Notes: generated by a model not told the origin, from the letters alone. 64,000 bases of DNA from Nannochloris sp. 'desiccata' (GCA_019044685.2 JAGTXX020000012.1:186001-250000); one strand, 5' to 3'. Numbered from the stretch's first letter, positions 9,430 through 20,544 are shown. Program-made: numbers and translations.

Positions 9430-11074
9430 TTATTTATCATCATTTGGAGGTGCTGCTTCTAGCTCACCATCATCATACATTTTCAGTATGAAATACAATT
9501 CTACAGGTGAAGGCATCGTCAGCAGTTTCGTATCATTTAAGTCAGCAAAGAGCGTTGCAGGCAAATCCTTAGCCCAGAGAGATTTTCTTCGCAGCGCCAC
9601 GAGGTTCCATTCTACCATCGACCTCAACGCCTTTTTGCCCACCATCTTCCGCAGCTTTTTAAATGAGACTGCATGCCTATGCTTCTTTGCAAGAGCAATT
9701 TCCCTCAGCACAGTTTTGTAATCCTCTTCAGTCCATGATGCCAAGGAACGGCTGCCACTTGTTGGGAAATCTTCAGGCCCGAGACCCCTCTGCACCGCAT
9801 CTTCAAGATCTGTGCTCACCTCTTCCAAACCCTTCTCCCAGCTCTTGAGACGTCTCGAATGCTTTGCACATCGTTCAAGCAACCCAATATTTCCACCACA
9901 TATTTCATACACCCGAGGCCACATGTCAATCTGCTCTCCATTTTCTGTCGTATCAAAGAAAGACGACGGTGCCGTCTTACAAAGCATGAGGCTCTCGACA
10001 AATTGCTTCGCTTCATCGATGGTAGCCAAGTCTCCAATTTCATGAGTGACGTATTGCTTGGAGTGGAGACCCTCTGCAAGGAAGAATTTAAAAAGAAGAA
10101 GAAAAAGAAAACATCAGGTGAAGGAGCATCGACAGGAAAAAGGCAAATAAATAAACAAGTAGGTAGGTTCCAACAATACACATTGCTAGTAGACACTTCC
10201 TCTGCTTACCTTTCTCAAGAAAATCAATCACAAACGATTCAGAAGATGCCAGCACAAAGTGTCCCAGGTGGTCTTCTTTCGTCGTCTTCACAAAGAAACG
10301 GAGAAGGGCTTTAAGCTGCGTGTGGCCGGGATCGTCGTGCCAATCCAACAGCACGTTGGCTTCATCAATGATAATGACGGGTTTGTAAGGCAAAGGCCGT
10401 GTTGCTTCTAAGAATGTGGTCAAAGAGGCGATGATAGATTCCATTGGCCGTTTGCCAGCCGCGGGCTCGAATATTTTCTCCAAGTCTAGCTCGAACCCAG
10501 GGAATTTAAGCTTGATACCCGCCCACCAATTCTTAAGAACTGCATCTCCAATAACCAGCTCCCTAATGGCGTTCGCAAACTGCTGCGGAGAGCTGATATC
10601 TTTTCCACGACAGTTCAGGTAGAGAATAGGAGGAGGGCCTTCGCCTATTACAGCTTGGGCTAACTCCCTATCCTTCTTTACTTCTTGAAGTAGTTTCTGC
10701 ATGGACATGGGTAAAAATTTTAGACGCAAAGCGTGGAGAGAGGTTGAAATAAGCAAGCACAAGATGAGTTCGGCAACAAAAGATCAACAGGTTTCCTAAA
10801 AACTTACTGTTTTGCCGCAATTCGCAGGCCCTAGCAGAATAAGCAGCTCACTTGGACTATCATCAAGCCTTAGGTTGAGAGCGGCAAGCTCCTCCTTTCT
10901 ATTAAAAATCTTGCCAAAAACAGCCGATGATGATCCTTGAGAGGCAGAGGCCTTGAGAGGCAGATGAGATCGCAGACCACCAGCTAAGCGGACCTTCTGT
11001 CCAAGCTGGGGAGGTGAAGTTCGGCTTGGAACAGCCCTAGGCCTCGAGAGAGTAAAACCTTTCACTGCCAGCAT
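9430..11074 (-). CDS. P-loop ATPase of archaeal/STAND-like type, organelle-targeting-like N-terminus
   Basis: Three exons, 11074-10808, 10696-10210 and 10073-9430, encode 465 residues; both introns keep the frame. Residues 1-50 are basic and Ser/Pro-rich with no acids, resembling an organelle presequence. An FNRKEEL box leads into Walker A (GPANCGKT, about residues 81-88); the first intron falls right after this motif. Walker B is PVIIIDEANVLLDW. A sensor-like ASSESF and a helical C-terminal region with CGGNI follow. The layout resembles the ATPase families expanded in archaea and in some protists, in which the NTPase may work in signalling or remodelling; the substrate is unknown. It is the only intact member of a three-copy local cluster. 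The family call is by motif only. Confidence 0.72.
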
Positions 11075-11194
11075 TTCCAGAGATGTTTGGATCGCAACAT
11101 TTAGCCAAACAGTCGGCGGGGGATCAGCAGGGGGAATCTCTCCGAAGGTGTTTCATGGTTTTAATATTTGACAATGACAAATTAATGTTTAAAA

Positions 11195-11255
11195 AAAAAC
11201 AAAAACAAAAACAAAGGACCTCGGTGAGAGGTGACTAAAGGGCTGAAACTGGTTG
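11195..11255 (-). repeat. Right candidate terminal inverted repeat
   Basis: Inverted counterpart of 6118-6178: an A/C-rich inner flank, then AAAGGACCTCGGTGAGAGGT, then GACTAAAGGGCTGA. Together the two repeats bracket about 5.1 kb holding RbcX, the truncated ATPase and the intact ATPase. Confidence 0.6.
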
Positions 11256-12744
11256 GCTTGTATGGTTTCTCCAGCGGAATTTTTTTGGCTTAAAACTTCC
11301 GGCGCTGTAGTATAGTCAGATACCCTATTCTTGGTCGTTACACAACTGCTTTTATTTGCAAAAATGACTTACATATGGTCAAGTTATCGCCAATCTAATT
11401 TTCGCTTTCTTTTTCATTTTACAACTGAAATCTAAGGCAAGCTTCTGTTGCCTTTTAGACTTCATTTAATCCGAGTATAGCTCCCTGTTTCTACCCAGCA
11501 CCCTGGTATGACGAGTTTTGGCATGCGAGGGGCGAATTTATTCCAAGGAAATCGTCACTAATTTGAGTTTGATCACGCATCATCACACCAATTCCAGTTT
11601 TACAACCATCGTAATGATTAAGAACCATTGTTTTGGCCCCAATCTCGCTTCTTACTTTTATTTAAAAACAACCGGATGCCTTAGAATGATTACGGCAGCC
11701 AGCCCAGGGAGCGAAATTTGTACATTTCTGTGAGCAGTTTCAACTTCAAAACGGGCAAGAGATGCCAGCAGGTCTCCTTGCTTGCTTCAATCACTCCCAA
11801 AATTTTATTTAAGGCTTTCGGTCATGAGAAGACGACGTTTCGACGCCCCTGAGAGAAGTTGATGGGTCAAATCAGGCCTGATTCTGAAGGCATAGTCTTT
11901 TGAACGTGCAAAGTTATACTTAGCCGCAGGGTGTCAGAAGCTCTTCTTGAGCTATTCTCCACGACACAGATGCCTTCAAGTTGGCGACAGTCGCAGCTTC
12001 AGGTAGAGATCTGCCGCTAAAATGTGCATTAATTTCTCGCATAGACAGACACCTGCGATGCGCACCAAACCGAGCAAAGCCGGCCAATATATATAGATAT
12101 TGAAGCAATTCACGATGTCAACAACTCAATTTGTATATGCGGTTCCATATATAGTGCTGCTTCCCGATCGCAGGTGCAATCTGAAGTGGGGAAGAGCGGG
12201 TGGTCTTGGTAACTATTACCTGGTTTTAAGCCTTTCAACCAGTTGTACATATCCATATAAATAATATGCGCTACCTATATTGAGTGCCGCTGTGCTGTGT
12301 GCCACATGCGACACAAATTGCAGGGGACCTGGGCATGGATCTGAGAATGGCAGGAAAAGGCAGGAGCCAGGTTCGTTGTGGAACCTCAAATAGTAATTCC
12401 AAGTCGGGAAATTACAATAAAACAATGCGCCATCCAGCGCCTAGGGAGCAAAGAGTGTTGTTTAATGAATCCTAAACTAAATGCCTGATTTCTGCGATTC
12501 TGGTGATGCTGCGAGGTAATCCCGCTGCGGTATAATTACATTATAAGTCAATATACACGAAGACGTGAAAAAATAGGCTTGAAAACGACGTTTGAATGCC
12601 TAAGTTTAAATCCAGTGCCTGCAGAGCCTTTTTTAATGCGTTTGATCCGGGCCCAAATGTGGAGGGGCTGCCACCCAGAGAAACTATACTTGCGCCATCT
12701 GAGAATTTTGCTAGAAAATTCTCATAAACCAGCTTGCCCTATCT
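11256..12744. other. Intergenic stretch, no gene seen
   Basis: About 1.5 kb with only short ORFs (60-71 codons) lacking recognisable domains or consistent splice partners. No tRNA or rRNA pattern was noticed. The LINE fragment begins at 12745. Confidence 0.4.
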
Positions 12745-14100
12745 ACAGGCGTTGCACATGATTAAACCTCCTTACACATTGCCATCATATGCAGACCTTA
12801 ATGCCCCTGGAACAGCCCTCCACGCCCTCAATAAGCTGAGGGGCTGTCTCCCGGCACCGGTCTTTATGGGTGCTTGGCACGTGGTTCACAGCGCGTTTGA
12901 GGCCTATAGGCATAATAATATAAACATACCTGCAAACGTCAATGAGATCATTCAACCTAATTCAAATAGAGTCACGGCTTCCCAAAAAGCCATGCTCGCG
13001 CCAGTTGGTTGGATACGCCCTACTGGCGGACCTATCCGCCTCACCAAGCTCTCAGTTAAATCTGCTACGGACCTGCTTCTGTCTTTACAGGAGCAAACAG
13101 AATGGAGAGGAAGCGAAGAGCGTAGACAAATGCGTCTAAATGGAAATGTACAGCCCGTCAAAGGACGACGTGACAGATTACTCCAATATGTAGCGTTGGC
13201 CGAAGGCACAGAAAATTGTTATCAAAGTGCAGAAAATGCTGACGCAGCTACCAAAGCTGTTTGTAGCATGCTCCGTCGGGCCCATAGGATACGATGGAAT
13301 AATAAATATAAAGAACCCCTTTGGAGACTAGTCTATAATGGCCTGCCCACAGCGGCACGGCTGCACAAAGATGACCCATGTGGTTGCTGCGGCACAGACC
13401 GCCCGGATATAAAACACCATTTCTGGGACTGTCCTGCTGTTCAAAACCTGGTGGCACGCATTAATACACTAACTAATACACAAATTACTCGAGATAATAT
13501 CTGGTTGGCTCGCCCCATGGCTGGAATTTCATCATCAGTCTGGTCGGTGGTGTGTGTTGCAGTGGTGGCTGCACTAGATAGCGCCAGAAAACTGGCATAT
13601 GTCTACACCCACCCAAAGAAAAGCTCTACCCCTATCCCACCTTTTGTTGAACGTCAGCAACTAATTACAAGACATGTTATTACCTACTTTTGGGAATTTT
13701 TGGCTGACTATGTCACCGTTCACCCCTCACCACCTTGGGTGAAAGATATTCCCCCCACACACCCCTTAATATCCTCCCTTGACTACAGTACCCTGCGGGT
13801 GGTGCCACCACCCACTTGATCATGGTTATTCCACTATGGATTGGTACAATTAAATAATAATAATCCGTTTAACTAGTGCCTTAATTAATTTCTTTTGCCC
13901 AGCGGTGGTGCCGTGGCCAAAGTATGCCCCACTGGGCGATAGTACTTTGGCCCTCTGGTCCCCGTCGCATCTTTTAGTTACTCACTTGCTCATGCACATT
14001 CTCTTAAATTAAAGAGCGCCTAGGATACCTGGATCTGAAGGGCTCGGTTTTAAATGCTAGGATTTGTTTTTAACCTACTGTGTAAGAAAGGATCATCATC
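12745..14100 (+). mobile_element. LINE-type (non-LTR) retrotransposon 3' fragment, copy 1
   Basis: Nearly identical, in inverted orientation, to 62394-63748. The coding part (first ATG 12758, stop near 13817-13819) ends in a zf-RVT-like region: WRLVYNGLPT, then a Cys/His cluster (GCCGTDRPD and HHFWDCPA). That region typically follows reverse transcriptase in plant and algal LINEs. About 280 bp of 3' UTR follows and the element ends in ATC triplets (GGATCATCATC). No reverse transcriptase motifs lie upstream and similarity to copy 2 stops sharply at 12745, so this copy is 5'-truncated, as expected from target-primed insertion. Confidence 0.78.
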
Positions 14101-14262
14101 ATATCTATTTATCGCAGGGTTGTGTGGGAGAAATCAAGAAAGCGAGGCCCTAGCCTCCTTAGAACTGGCGTTTAAACGCCATTCTGAGCAATTCCCGCAC
14201 AGAGAACATGTAAAATAAGTATCTACGAGAGGCTGCAGCAGCCTGCTCTGCACCACTGCTGC

Positions 14263-14640
14263 GCTGATCACAATGTTGATCGCTCAGGCGATTCCTGATC
14301 ACCTGCTGCGGCTGCACCCCTGAGTGGCAGCACACACAATATGAAAGCATAGGCATCAGCTGGTTGGGTATCGAGCTGCGCTCGTTGTTCTTTAGGCTGA
14401 CTCGCTGCTGCCTTGAGAAAATCAGCCTGTTTCTCGTCGCCGCCCCCGCCACCAGTGGCTGCCAAACTATCCGATCGCAGCAGCGGATGCAGGAACCTCG
14501 AGAAACCAGCGCTGCTCTTTCATCTATTGATGGAACACCTACAGGTGTTAGCAAATCCTCCTGCTAGCACGTAGCTACACTGGCTTTCTATCCTCGTTTT
14601 ATAACAAGGCATTTTTCTCCGCCCTCAACCGTCAGCCACC
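14263..14640 (+). repeat. Dispersed repeat family B, copy 2
   Basis: Diverged direct copy of 8916-9260. It begins soon after the LINE 3' end and contains the same ordered blocks, ending near CTACACTGGCTTTCTATCC. It has no open frame long enough to suggest coding potential. Confidence 0.65.
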
Positions 14641-14938
14641 GCCAAGCTCTTAAATTCCAACATTCAGTGCGCCTACCCTGCATCTATCAACCCTACCTCT
14701 TCATATGCTATTTAAACCGACTTTATATAACAAAATCACTTGAAATAGGTAGCTGCACTGTCTTTATATGCTAGTTTCTGCAAGTCATCCTTTCTTGGCC
14801 AGTATTGCACCAGCTTCCAACCTTGAAGGAGCTGCCACACGCCCCATGCATGGAGTGTATTGTACAGTCTAGGTTCCATTTCACAGCCTAAATCAAATCA
14901 ACTTTTATTCTGACGTGCAACAGCCACCTTTACTCAAC

Positions 14939-15352
14939 ATGGAGCCCGCAGCAGCCACCGCTGATTTTGAGCTCCAGCAAATGCAAGGGACGCTCCATCA
15001 AATGCAACAGCAAACGCAAACGACGCTCCAGGACGTGCTGCAGGAGCAGCAGCAAATGCAACAAGACTTGGCGGCGATTAGGTGAACCCAAGCAAACGCT
15101 GCAATTAGGTTCCAGAATAAAATAGGTCTGGAACACCTACATCCATTGCACAAGGAGCGCGAGGGCGGCAGCAGCCCTGCGGGCGACCTTCCCTCTGCTG
15201 ATGTGCAATTCCCTGCAACCTACACAGCGGTCTTTGGTCTTTCTAATAGTGAGCTTAACAAGCTGGAGACCTTCTACCAAGTTCAATTTGCCGGACCCCT
15301 TGTCCAAGAACTCAGGCGTGCATTTTGGGATTATATTTCCTCTGCCTTGTAG
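14939..15352 (+). pseudogene. Decayed coiled-coil gene with C-terminal 'FPATxxxL...FYxV' module
   Basis: From ATG 14939 the frame runs 48 codons, is broken by one in-frame TGA (15083-15085) and continues without a break to TAG at 15350. Before the stop the product is Gln/Met-rich and heptad-like (QQMQGTLHQMQ). After it come RFQNKIGLEHLHPLHKE, then FPATYTAVFGLS and LETFYQV. The same order of features (N-x-N/K block, PL block, FP-x-T, leucine-rich FYG/FYQ helix) is present in the intact gene at 37818-38711, which supports a common family. TGA is a normal stop in neighbouring genes, so I read this as nonsense decay. Confidence 0.6.
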
Positions 15353-16024
15353 AAGAGCAGGGTTCATTGGACATCTTCCCCCTTCTTCTGAGCAGAGCTG
15401 AACTTGAACGTCGGGGTTAGAAAAAATAAGTAAATAATAAATTCCACGTACTTTTATCCTCATTATTCTTCCTCATGTTTGCTTAAGAAATAATAATGTG
15501 TTACTGTGTAAAAGTACTCCCATGTGCATACCCATGGAGGAGCAAATCCATAGATTGGAATTCTGAAATCCCAAATCCTCTTCTTTAACTCGTACTTCCC
15601 TAGGGATCATGAAAATAGAAATGGCCTTACACAATAGTACTACAATATTGTAGGGTAGACATGGGTATAGAATGGATTTGCTCAGTCCCCGTATCACGCC
15701 AGCTTGAGAATAGCTAGCTAGCTGGCGAAAAACACGTGAATGTATCGATTCCATAGCAGTAAAAATAACAGAATATTTGAGCACAGAATATTTTGAAGTC
15801 CTTTGATTGATTGATTGTTACAGCGTTTTTTTAGATCTCCACTACAGAGGTTGCATCACTCAGAACTACAAGGCGATCAGACCCTCTACCCCCTTTAGAA
15901 AAGCAAACAGACAGGTAGAGTATCATGCAGTAGTATAATAACAGTATATGTAAACGAAACGGCTACAAGAGAATGCAAAGCAGCTGCAGCAGCGCTGGGG
16001 GATTTTGCAACTCGCTGTCCCCCC
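15353..16024. other. Intergenic stretch, no gene seen
   Basis: Short ORFs only, with no recognised domain. The palindrome's left arm starts at 16025. Confidence 0.4.
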
Positions 16025-16764
16025 CACCGCCCCTTCCAGCCAAGCAGAGTGGCGACGTAAGTCTGCGTACGAGCTCTTTGGAGAAGGGGAATACTTGTTA
16101 GAAAACTGCGCCGAGCTTCTTGGAGCCCTGTCTGAACTCCATGCACATATGGTTCAGACCAACTCTGAAGCTGCGGCCTTTTCCAGCCAATTTTGGCAGA
16201 GGGAGGACTGGGCAGCCGCTGGCATGGGCTCCCGAATCAGGGAATTGTCGTTGGACAATCCCTTGGCTGGAGATTTCTTCGACAACGCCATAGAATTATG
16301 GGTGAAGAGTTTCGAGGCAGTAGCACATGCTGTGTTTGTGCTCATGACTCGTGAGATCCCACCGGCATTCGCTGGTCAGGCCGAGCTGTTGGGCTCTTCG
16401 GCAAGGAATCTCCAAATCCTCGCCAGTCAGTGGTAGTGGGTGTTGTCTAGCGAGCGCCTGTCAAGGTGGCAGGGAGAAAGGTGGAGCAGGGCAACAGCGT
16501 ACCACTCGCTGATTGCCAATGGTGGTGAGGCAATTCCTCGGGTCCTGGTGGTGCCATATTTTGGCATTGTGTACGACTTGAGGTTGCACCGTGCTGAGGT
16601 GCTGTTGAGCATCTCAGATGCTGGTCTCTTCAGCTCCACGGAGTTGAACCACCTCATGCCTGAGCTGATCGCGGCTGTCACAGCTCGTGATGCTGCTCGT
16701 GCTACAGCACAAGCTGAGTACGAGAATCAAGCTTGTGCTGTAGCACGAGCAGCAAGCTCAGCTT
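16025..16764 (+). pseudogene. Palindrome left-arm ORF with nonsense mutation
   Basis: The plus-strand frame encodes the same protein as the right arm but is stopped by TAG at 16434-16436, where the right arm has GAG (after the ASQW motif). The frame stays open beyond the stop to 16764. No ATG with a good context begins it, so it may be an exon remnant. I recognise no domain; the product is helical and Ala/Leu/Glu-rich. Confidence 0.6.
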
Positions 16765-17459
16765 GAAGCTGCTGCTCAGCGACGCAGGCAGCATCACGAG
16801 CTGTGACAGCCGCGATCAGCTCAGGCATGAGGTGGTTCAACTCCGTGGAGCTGAAGAGACCAGCATCTGAGATGCTCAACAGCACCTCAGCACGGTGCAA
16901 CCTCAAGTCGTACACAATGCCAAAATATGGCACCACCAGGACCCGAGGAATCGCCTCACCACCATTGGCAATCAGCGAGTGGTACGCTGTTGCCCTGCTC
17001 CACCTTTCTCCCTGCCACCTTGACAGGCGCTCGCTAGACAACACCCACTCCCACTGACTGGCGAGGATTTGGAGATTCCTTGCCAAAAAGCCCAACAGCT
17101 CGGCCTGACCAGCGAATGCCGGTGGGATCTCACGAGTCATGAGCACAAACACAGCATGTGCTACTGCCTCGAAACTCTTCACCCATAATTCTATGGCGTT
17201 GTCGAAGAAATCTCCAGCCAAGGGATTGTCCAACGACAATTCCCTGATTCGGGAGCCCATGCCAGCGGCTGCCCAGTCCTCCCTCTGCCAAAATTGGCTG
17301 GAAAAGGCCGCAGCTTCAGAGTTGGTCTGAACCATATGTGCATGGAGTTCAGACAGGGCTCCAAGAAGCTCGGCGCAGTTTTCTAACAAGTATTCCCCTT
17401 CTCCAAAGAGCTCGTCCGCAGACTTGCGTCGCCACTCTACTTGGCTGGAAGGGGCGGTG
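16727..17459 (-). CDS. Palindrome right-arm ORF, unknown helical protein
   Basis: Open on the minus strand from at least 17459 to 16727, roughly 240 residues, with no upstream ATG found in the same frame. It may therefore be an internal or terminal exon, or a fragment. Features are EWRRKSADELFGEGEYLLEN, a DNPLAGDFFDNAIELWVKSF helix, WQGERW and a VLVVPYFGIVYDLRLHR segment, then Ala/Gln-rich coil. No known family came to mind. The intact frame in one arm and the broken frame in the other suggest that this arm is the functional or younger copy. Expression is unproven. Confidence 0.45.
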
Positions 17460-18394
17460 TGTGTGTGTGTGTGGGGGGGGTGGGGGGGGGGACCAGCGAC
17501 AGGACGTGGAAAGGGATGAGGGTGGGCTTTGGGTAGACGACCAAGGCGCGCTTACGTCCTCTGCATCCAGAGCATCTGCTGCGTTTGCACTGGCGGATAT
17601 TTTCTTCCAAATGATCAAAAATAGCGACAGCAGTTGAACACCAATTTGCAGCATTATGGTGTTTGATGTATTATAAATAGCAGGGACGTAGGAACACTGG
17701 GGGGTGAGGTCCAATATGCTTCTGATAGCACTAGAGCCACTGCCCAGCTGGAGACATTGTCGGCCGTAGTTGACGCGATCCAAACACAGTGAGAAGCTGT
17801 TTAAGCCAATTATATGACACCAGTAGGTTTGCAAAACTACTTAAAATAAATTGGCAGCCTTCCAGGCAAACCTATCAAGAAGAGGAGGGTGCGCAGGCCT
17901 TTTGTTCTTGAATTAATCTGTGGTGCACCGAAGAAGCACACCATGTCGAAAGCGAGACACTTTGCGCTCAATAAAGTTATAACATTGTTGCAAGGCCTGA
18001 ATGGGAGCTAAATCTACGCAATGACAGAAAACCCTTTCTAGGCAAGTGCATGATCAACTTGCTTTTAAGGAGGTCAAAGGAGCACAGGAGGAGACTCCTG
18101 GCGCTGTTCCCGCAGAGATAAAATTATATTTTTGACGATTTGAAAAAGGCTTTATCAAAAAGCATACTATTCTATTAGGACTTTGGGGAGCTCCTCGAGG
18201 CTGGAAAGAACGGCAGAAACTTTTATTTTAAACTTCTTTGTTGGATATTGAAGCTCACAAGTAACGATCTTTTGATTTAGCAGTATATAATTGCAATTTC
18301 CTTCAAGAGTTGTGTGAAAATTATTCGATCCATCACGAAGAATACAACTAGATCGCCAAAACAATTCGAATAATTCTGTTCAACAGCAACCGCA
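17460..18394. other. Intergenic stretch with GT/G-rich tract, no gene seen
   Basis: It begins with a simple GT repeat and poly-G tract (17459-17490). A 161-codon minus-strand ORF (17349-17834) overlaps the palindrome arm out of frame and encodes low-complexity Pro/His sequence from the simple repeat, so I do not call it. Confidence 0.4.
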
Positions 18395-19424
18395 ATGGCA
18401 CCTCGCGCTCCTACAGCTTACTTTATTTTCGCAGGGGAACATCGTGCGAATATCCATGCAGAAATAGCCGCTGCGAACAATGGAAAAGCGAGCGTTGCTC
18501 TCGTAGGCAAAGCGATTGGGGAAAAATGGAAGGAATTAACAGAAGAACAAAAACAGAGCTATAAGGATCAAGCAGCTGAAAAGGCTAGAGAACTTAAAGG
18601 TTAGTAAGACAAGGAGTGGTAGAACTTAAGATGGGCCAAATCCAATTGCTAAGTAAACTCCCATCTCAACTGTTGCAGAGCAGTTCATGGCGGAGGCGGG
18701 TGGCGATAATGAAGGGGAAGACACTGCTGAGGCAAGACCTAGCTCTGGCCCAGCACCTCCTCTCCCCTTTGGATTCCCTCTCTCCCTCGTTAAAAAGATC
18801 GCTTGTATGGATCCAGACGTCGATCGAATGGCAGGAGACGCTGTAAAAGTTCTGGCAAAGGCCACCGCTCTTTTTGTGGAGCTCCTCGCCACCAAAGCGT
18901 ATAGCCAGGCCACCGCTTTAAAGCGCAAGAACTTTAAATTCTCAGATATTGAAACTGTAGCAAAGAAGGATAGAAGATTAGGGGATATGGGCTTGCCAGA
19001 GATGTTTGAAAAAGACGCAGCCTTTGAAGGGGTTAGAAATAAAATTGCAGAGGAGGCTCAAAATAAATTAGCTGATGGTGGGGGTGGAGGTAGAGGAAGG
19101 AAGAAAGCTGGTGCTACAGCCGAAGGTGGGGAAGAAGGGGACAAGAAGAAACAGAAAAAGGAGAAGCCTTTAACTGCCTTTTTCGGGGCAAAGCCAGTGG
19201 CAACTGAGAACGAAAATGAAGAAGAAGAGATTGAAGAAGAAGAAGAAGAAGAAGAAGAAGAAGAAGAAGACAATGAAGAAGAAGCGGTCGTGCCGATGGC
19301 AGAGGCGCTAGATGAGGAGCAAGAGGATGCTGAAGTTGAGGAACAAGAGGGGGAAGAGCAGAGTGACGCCGAAAAAGAAGCAGAGGGTCCTGTTATAGTA
19401 GAAGAAGAGGATGATCAGTCATGA
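18395..19424 (+). CDS. HMG-box plus histone-fold fusion protein with acidic tail
   Basis: Exons 18395-18599 and 18679-19424 (79 bp intron, donor AAAG|GTTAGT, acceptor TTGCAG) encode 316 residues. Residues 1-68 form an HMG box (PTAYFIFAGEHR, then GKAIGEKWKELTEEQK) that bends DNA. Residues about 97-170 match the NF-YC/POLE4-type histone fold: FPLSLVKKIACMDPDVDRM, LAKATALFVELLA, then KFSDIE. A basic linker leads to EKPLTAFF, similar to a PCNA-interacting PIP box but with Glu instead of Gln. The last 80 residues are almost entirely acidic. A nuclear chromatin or replication role is inferred. If the intron is retained, the frame stops at once after the HMG box (ELKG, stop), giving a short HMG-only protein. 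Each domain is clear; the fusion depends on the splice. Confidence 0.8.
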
Positions 19425-19628
19425 TAGCAAAAAAAGTCTCTTTTATTGCAACTGCCGTTGAAAGAAAGTAAATGTGTACATCTCATAGATATCTCATAAG
19501 ATACACCAATATTTACATTACACCAAAAGGAAGGACAAGTTCAAGTACACACATTAAATAATCTACCAAGTATTAAATCAATCAATCAATCAACAATTAC
19601 TCAGATTTTCCTTTTGCTTGCTTTCTTC

Positions 19629-20108
19629 TCAGCCCCACAGTACTCCATAAGTTTGATAAGCAAAAACTAATCCGGCAACAGGCACCAAGATGCTCACAGC
19701 CGCCAAAATCGTTAAAATATTCACAGGGCTGCCTTTATAGACATCTCCATCCCAATTATCAGTATATAAATCTTTCCTATCTTTCCCGTTATTTGCTTCT
19801 AAGTTTGCTTGCCGTCTATATTCCATTTCTTCACTGGCAGTGCGGCGGGGTTTTGCAGCCTCCCGTGTTTGAGTGTACCAATCGTTACCGTACTCGACTG
19901 TTTGTGGCCTTTCTTCGATCTTTTTGGAGCGTCTACTAAATCCCTTTTTAGTTTGTTTCATTTCTTTGTTGTTGCTGCCTCCGAAAAATGCTTGTGTTCT
20001 AATTGTTGTTGTTTTGAGGTGAAGTGGTGCCGGGGCGGGAAGGAAAGATTGATAGTGCGAGGTCGAAAGCGGGGAGGCTCGTACACCAGCCATGCTGGAA
20101 ACTTGCAT
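19629..20108 (-). CDS. Plastid-type single-span membrane protein, unknown
   Basis: Single-exon minus-strand gene; the first ATG is at 20108 and the product has 159 residues. Residues 1-40 (MQVSSMAGVRASPLSTSH, then Pro-rich) look like a transit peptide ending near the basic IRTQAFFGG. The middle is highly charged (KKGFSRRSKK; EEMEYRRQ). The C-terminus has KDLYTDNWDGDVYKGSP, one membrane helix (about 131-153) and the ending YQTYGVLWG. Gene size and layout resemble small thylakoid-associated proteins of plants and algae, but I cannot assign a name. Confidence 0.65.
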   Translation of the reverse strand: MQVSSMAGVRASPLSTSHYQSFLPAPAPLHLKTTTIRTQAFFGGSNNKEMKQTKKGFSRRSKKIEERPQTVEYGNDWYTQTREAAKPRRTASEEMEYRRQANLEANNGKDRKDLYTDNWDGDVYKGSPVNILTILAAVSILVPVAGLVFAYQTYGVLWG

Positions 20109-20544
20109 AATCGAATGTCTTCGTACGATGGTAAACACAAGCTTATGGGGAGCTTCTTAAGAGAATGGACAAAGGTTTTGGGGAATTGAATTTGATCACT
20201 TAAAATTGTGTGAATTTGACACGCTTGCTGAAGAGATCGCCGGCACGAAAGGAAGATCAAAATCTGGAAAATATGAAAATATGATTTAAACGTTTAGACG
20301 GAAGCTGCGAAGGTCCTAAACACTTCCTCCAATCCAAAAATTTATGTTTCTGATTGCCTTTTGCTTGATTTAGCCACTCGAATTCCTAATGCATTATCAT
20401 CTAAATTATTTTAATAGAATCCTAGAAGAAATCATATTTCCAGTTAATTAGCTGGCGTAGCCTTAGCCCCTCCCAACATCTGAATCTTAATAAATTTAGA
20501 GGTCGAGCTAAAACAATATAGATTTTGTCCAGACTTCATCCCAA

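Larger units (their letters stand above)
16025..17459. repeat. Long palindrome: two 672-bp inverted arms around a 91-bp spacer
   Basis: Left arm 16025-16696 and right arm 16788-17459 are reverse complements of equal length with only scattered substitutions and no net indel. Inside the junction lies a second, perfect 24-bp hairpin (16692-16715 with 16730-16753, 14 bp loop). At the right end the arm runs into a GT then G-rich tract (17459-17490). Transcription through the unit would give a long fold-back RNA. Confidence 0.92.

Noticed and set aside
15083..15085. In-frame TGA as selenocysteine or reassigned codon (also 57345-57347)
   Set aside because: TGA ends intact genes here (5-phosphatase, CCT, ATPase tail), and no SECIS-like element or selenoprotein context is visible.
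19058..19273. Poly-Ser minus-strand ORF
   Set aside because: Antisense shadow of the GAA-rich acidic tail of the HMG/histone-fold gene.
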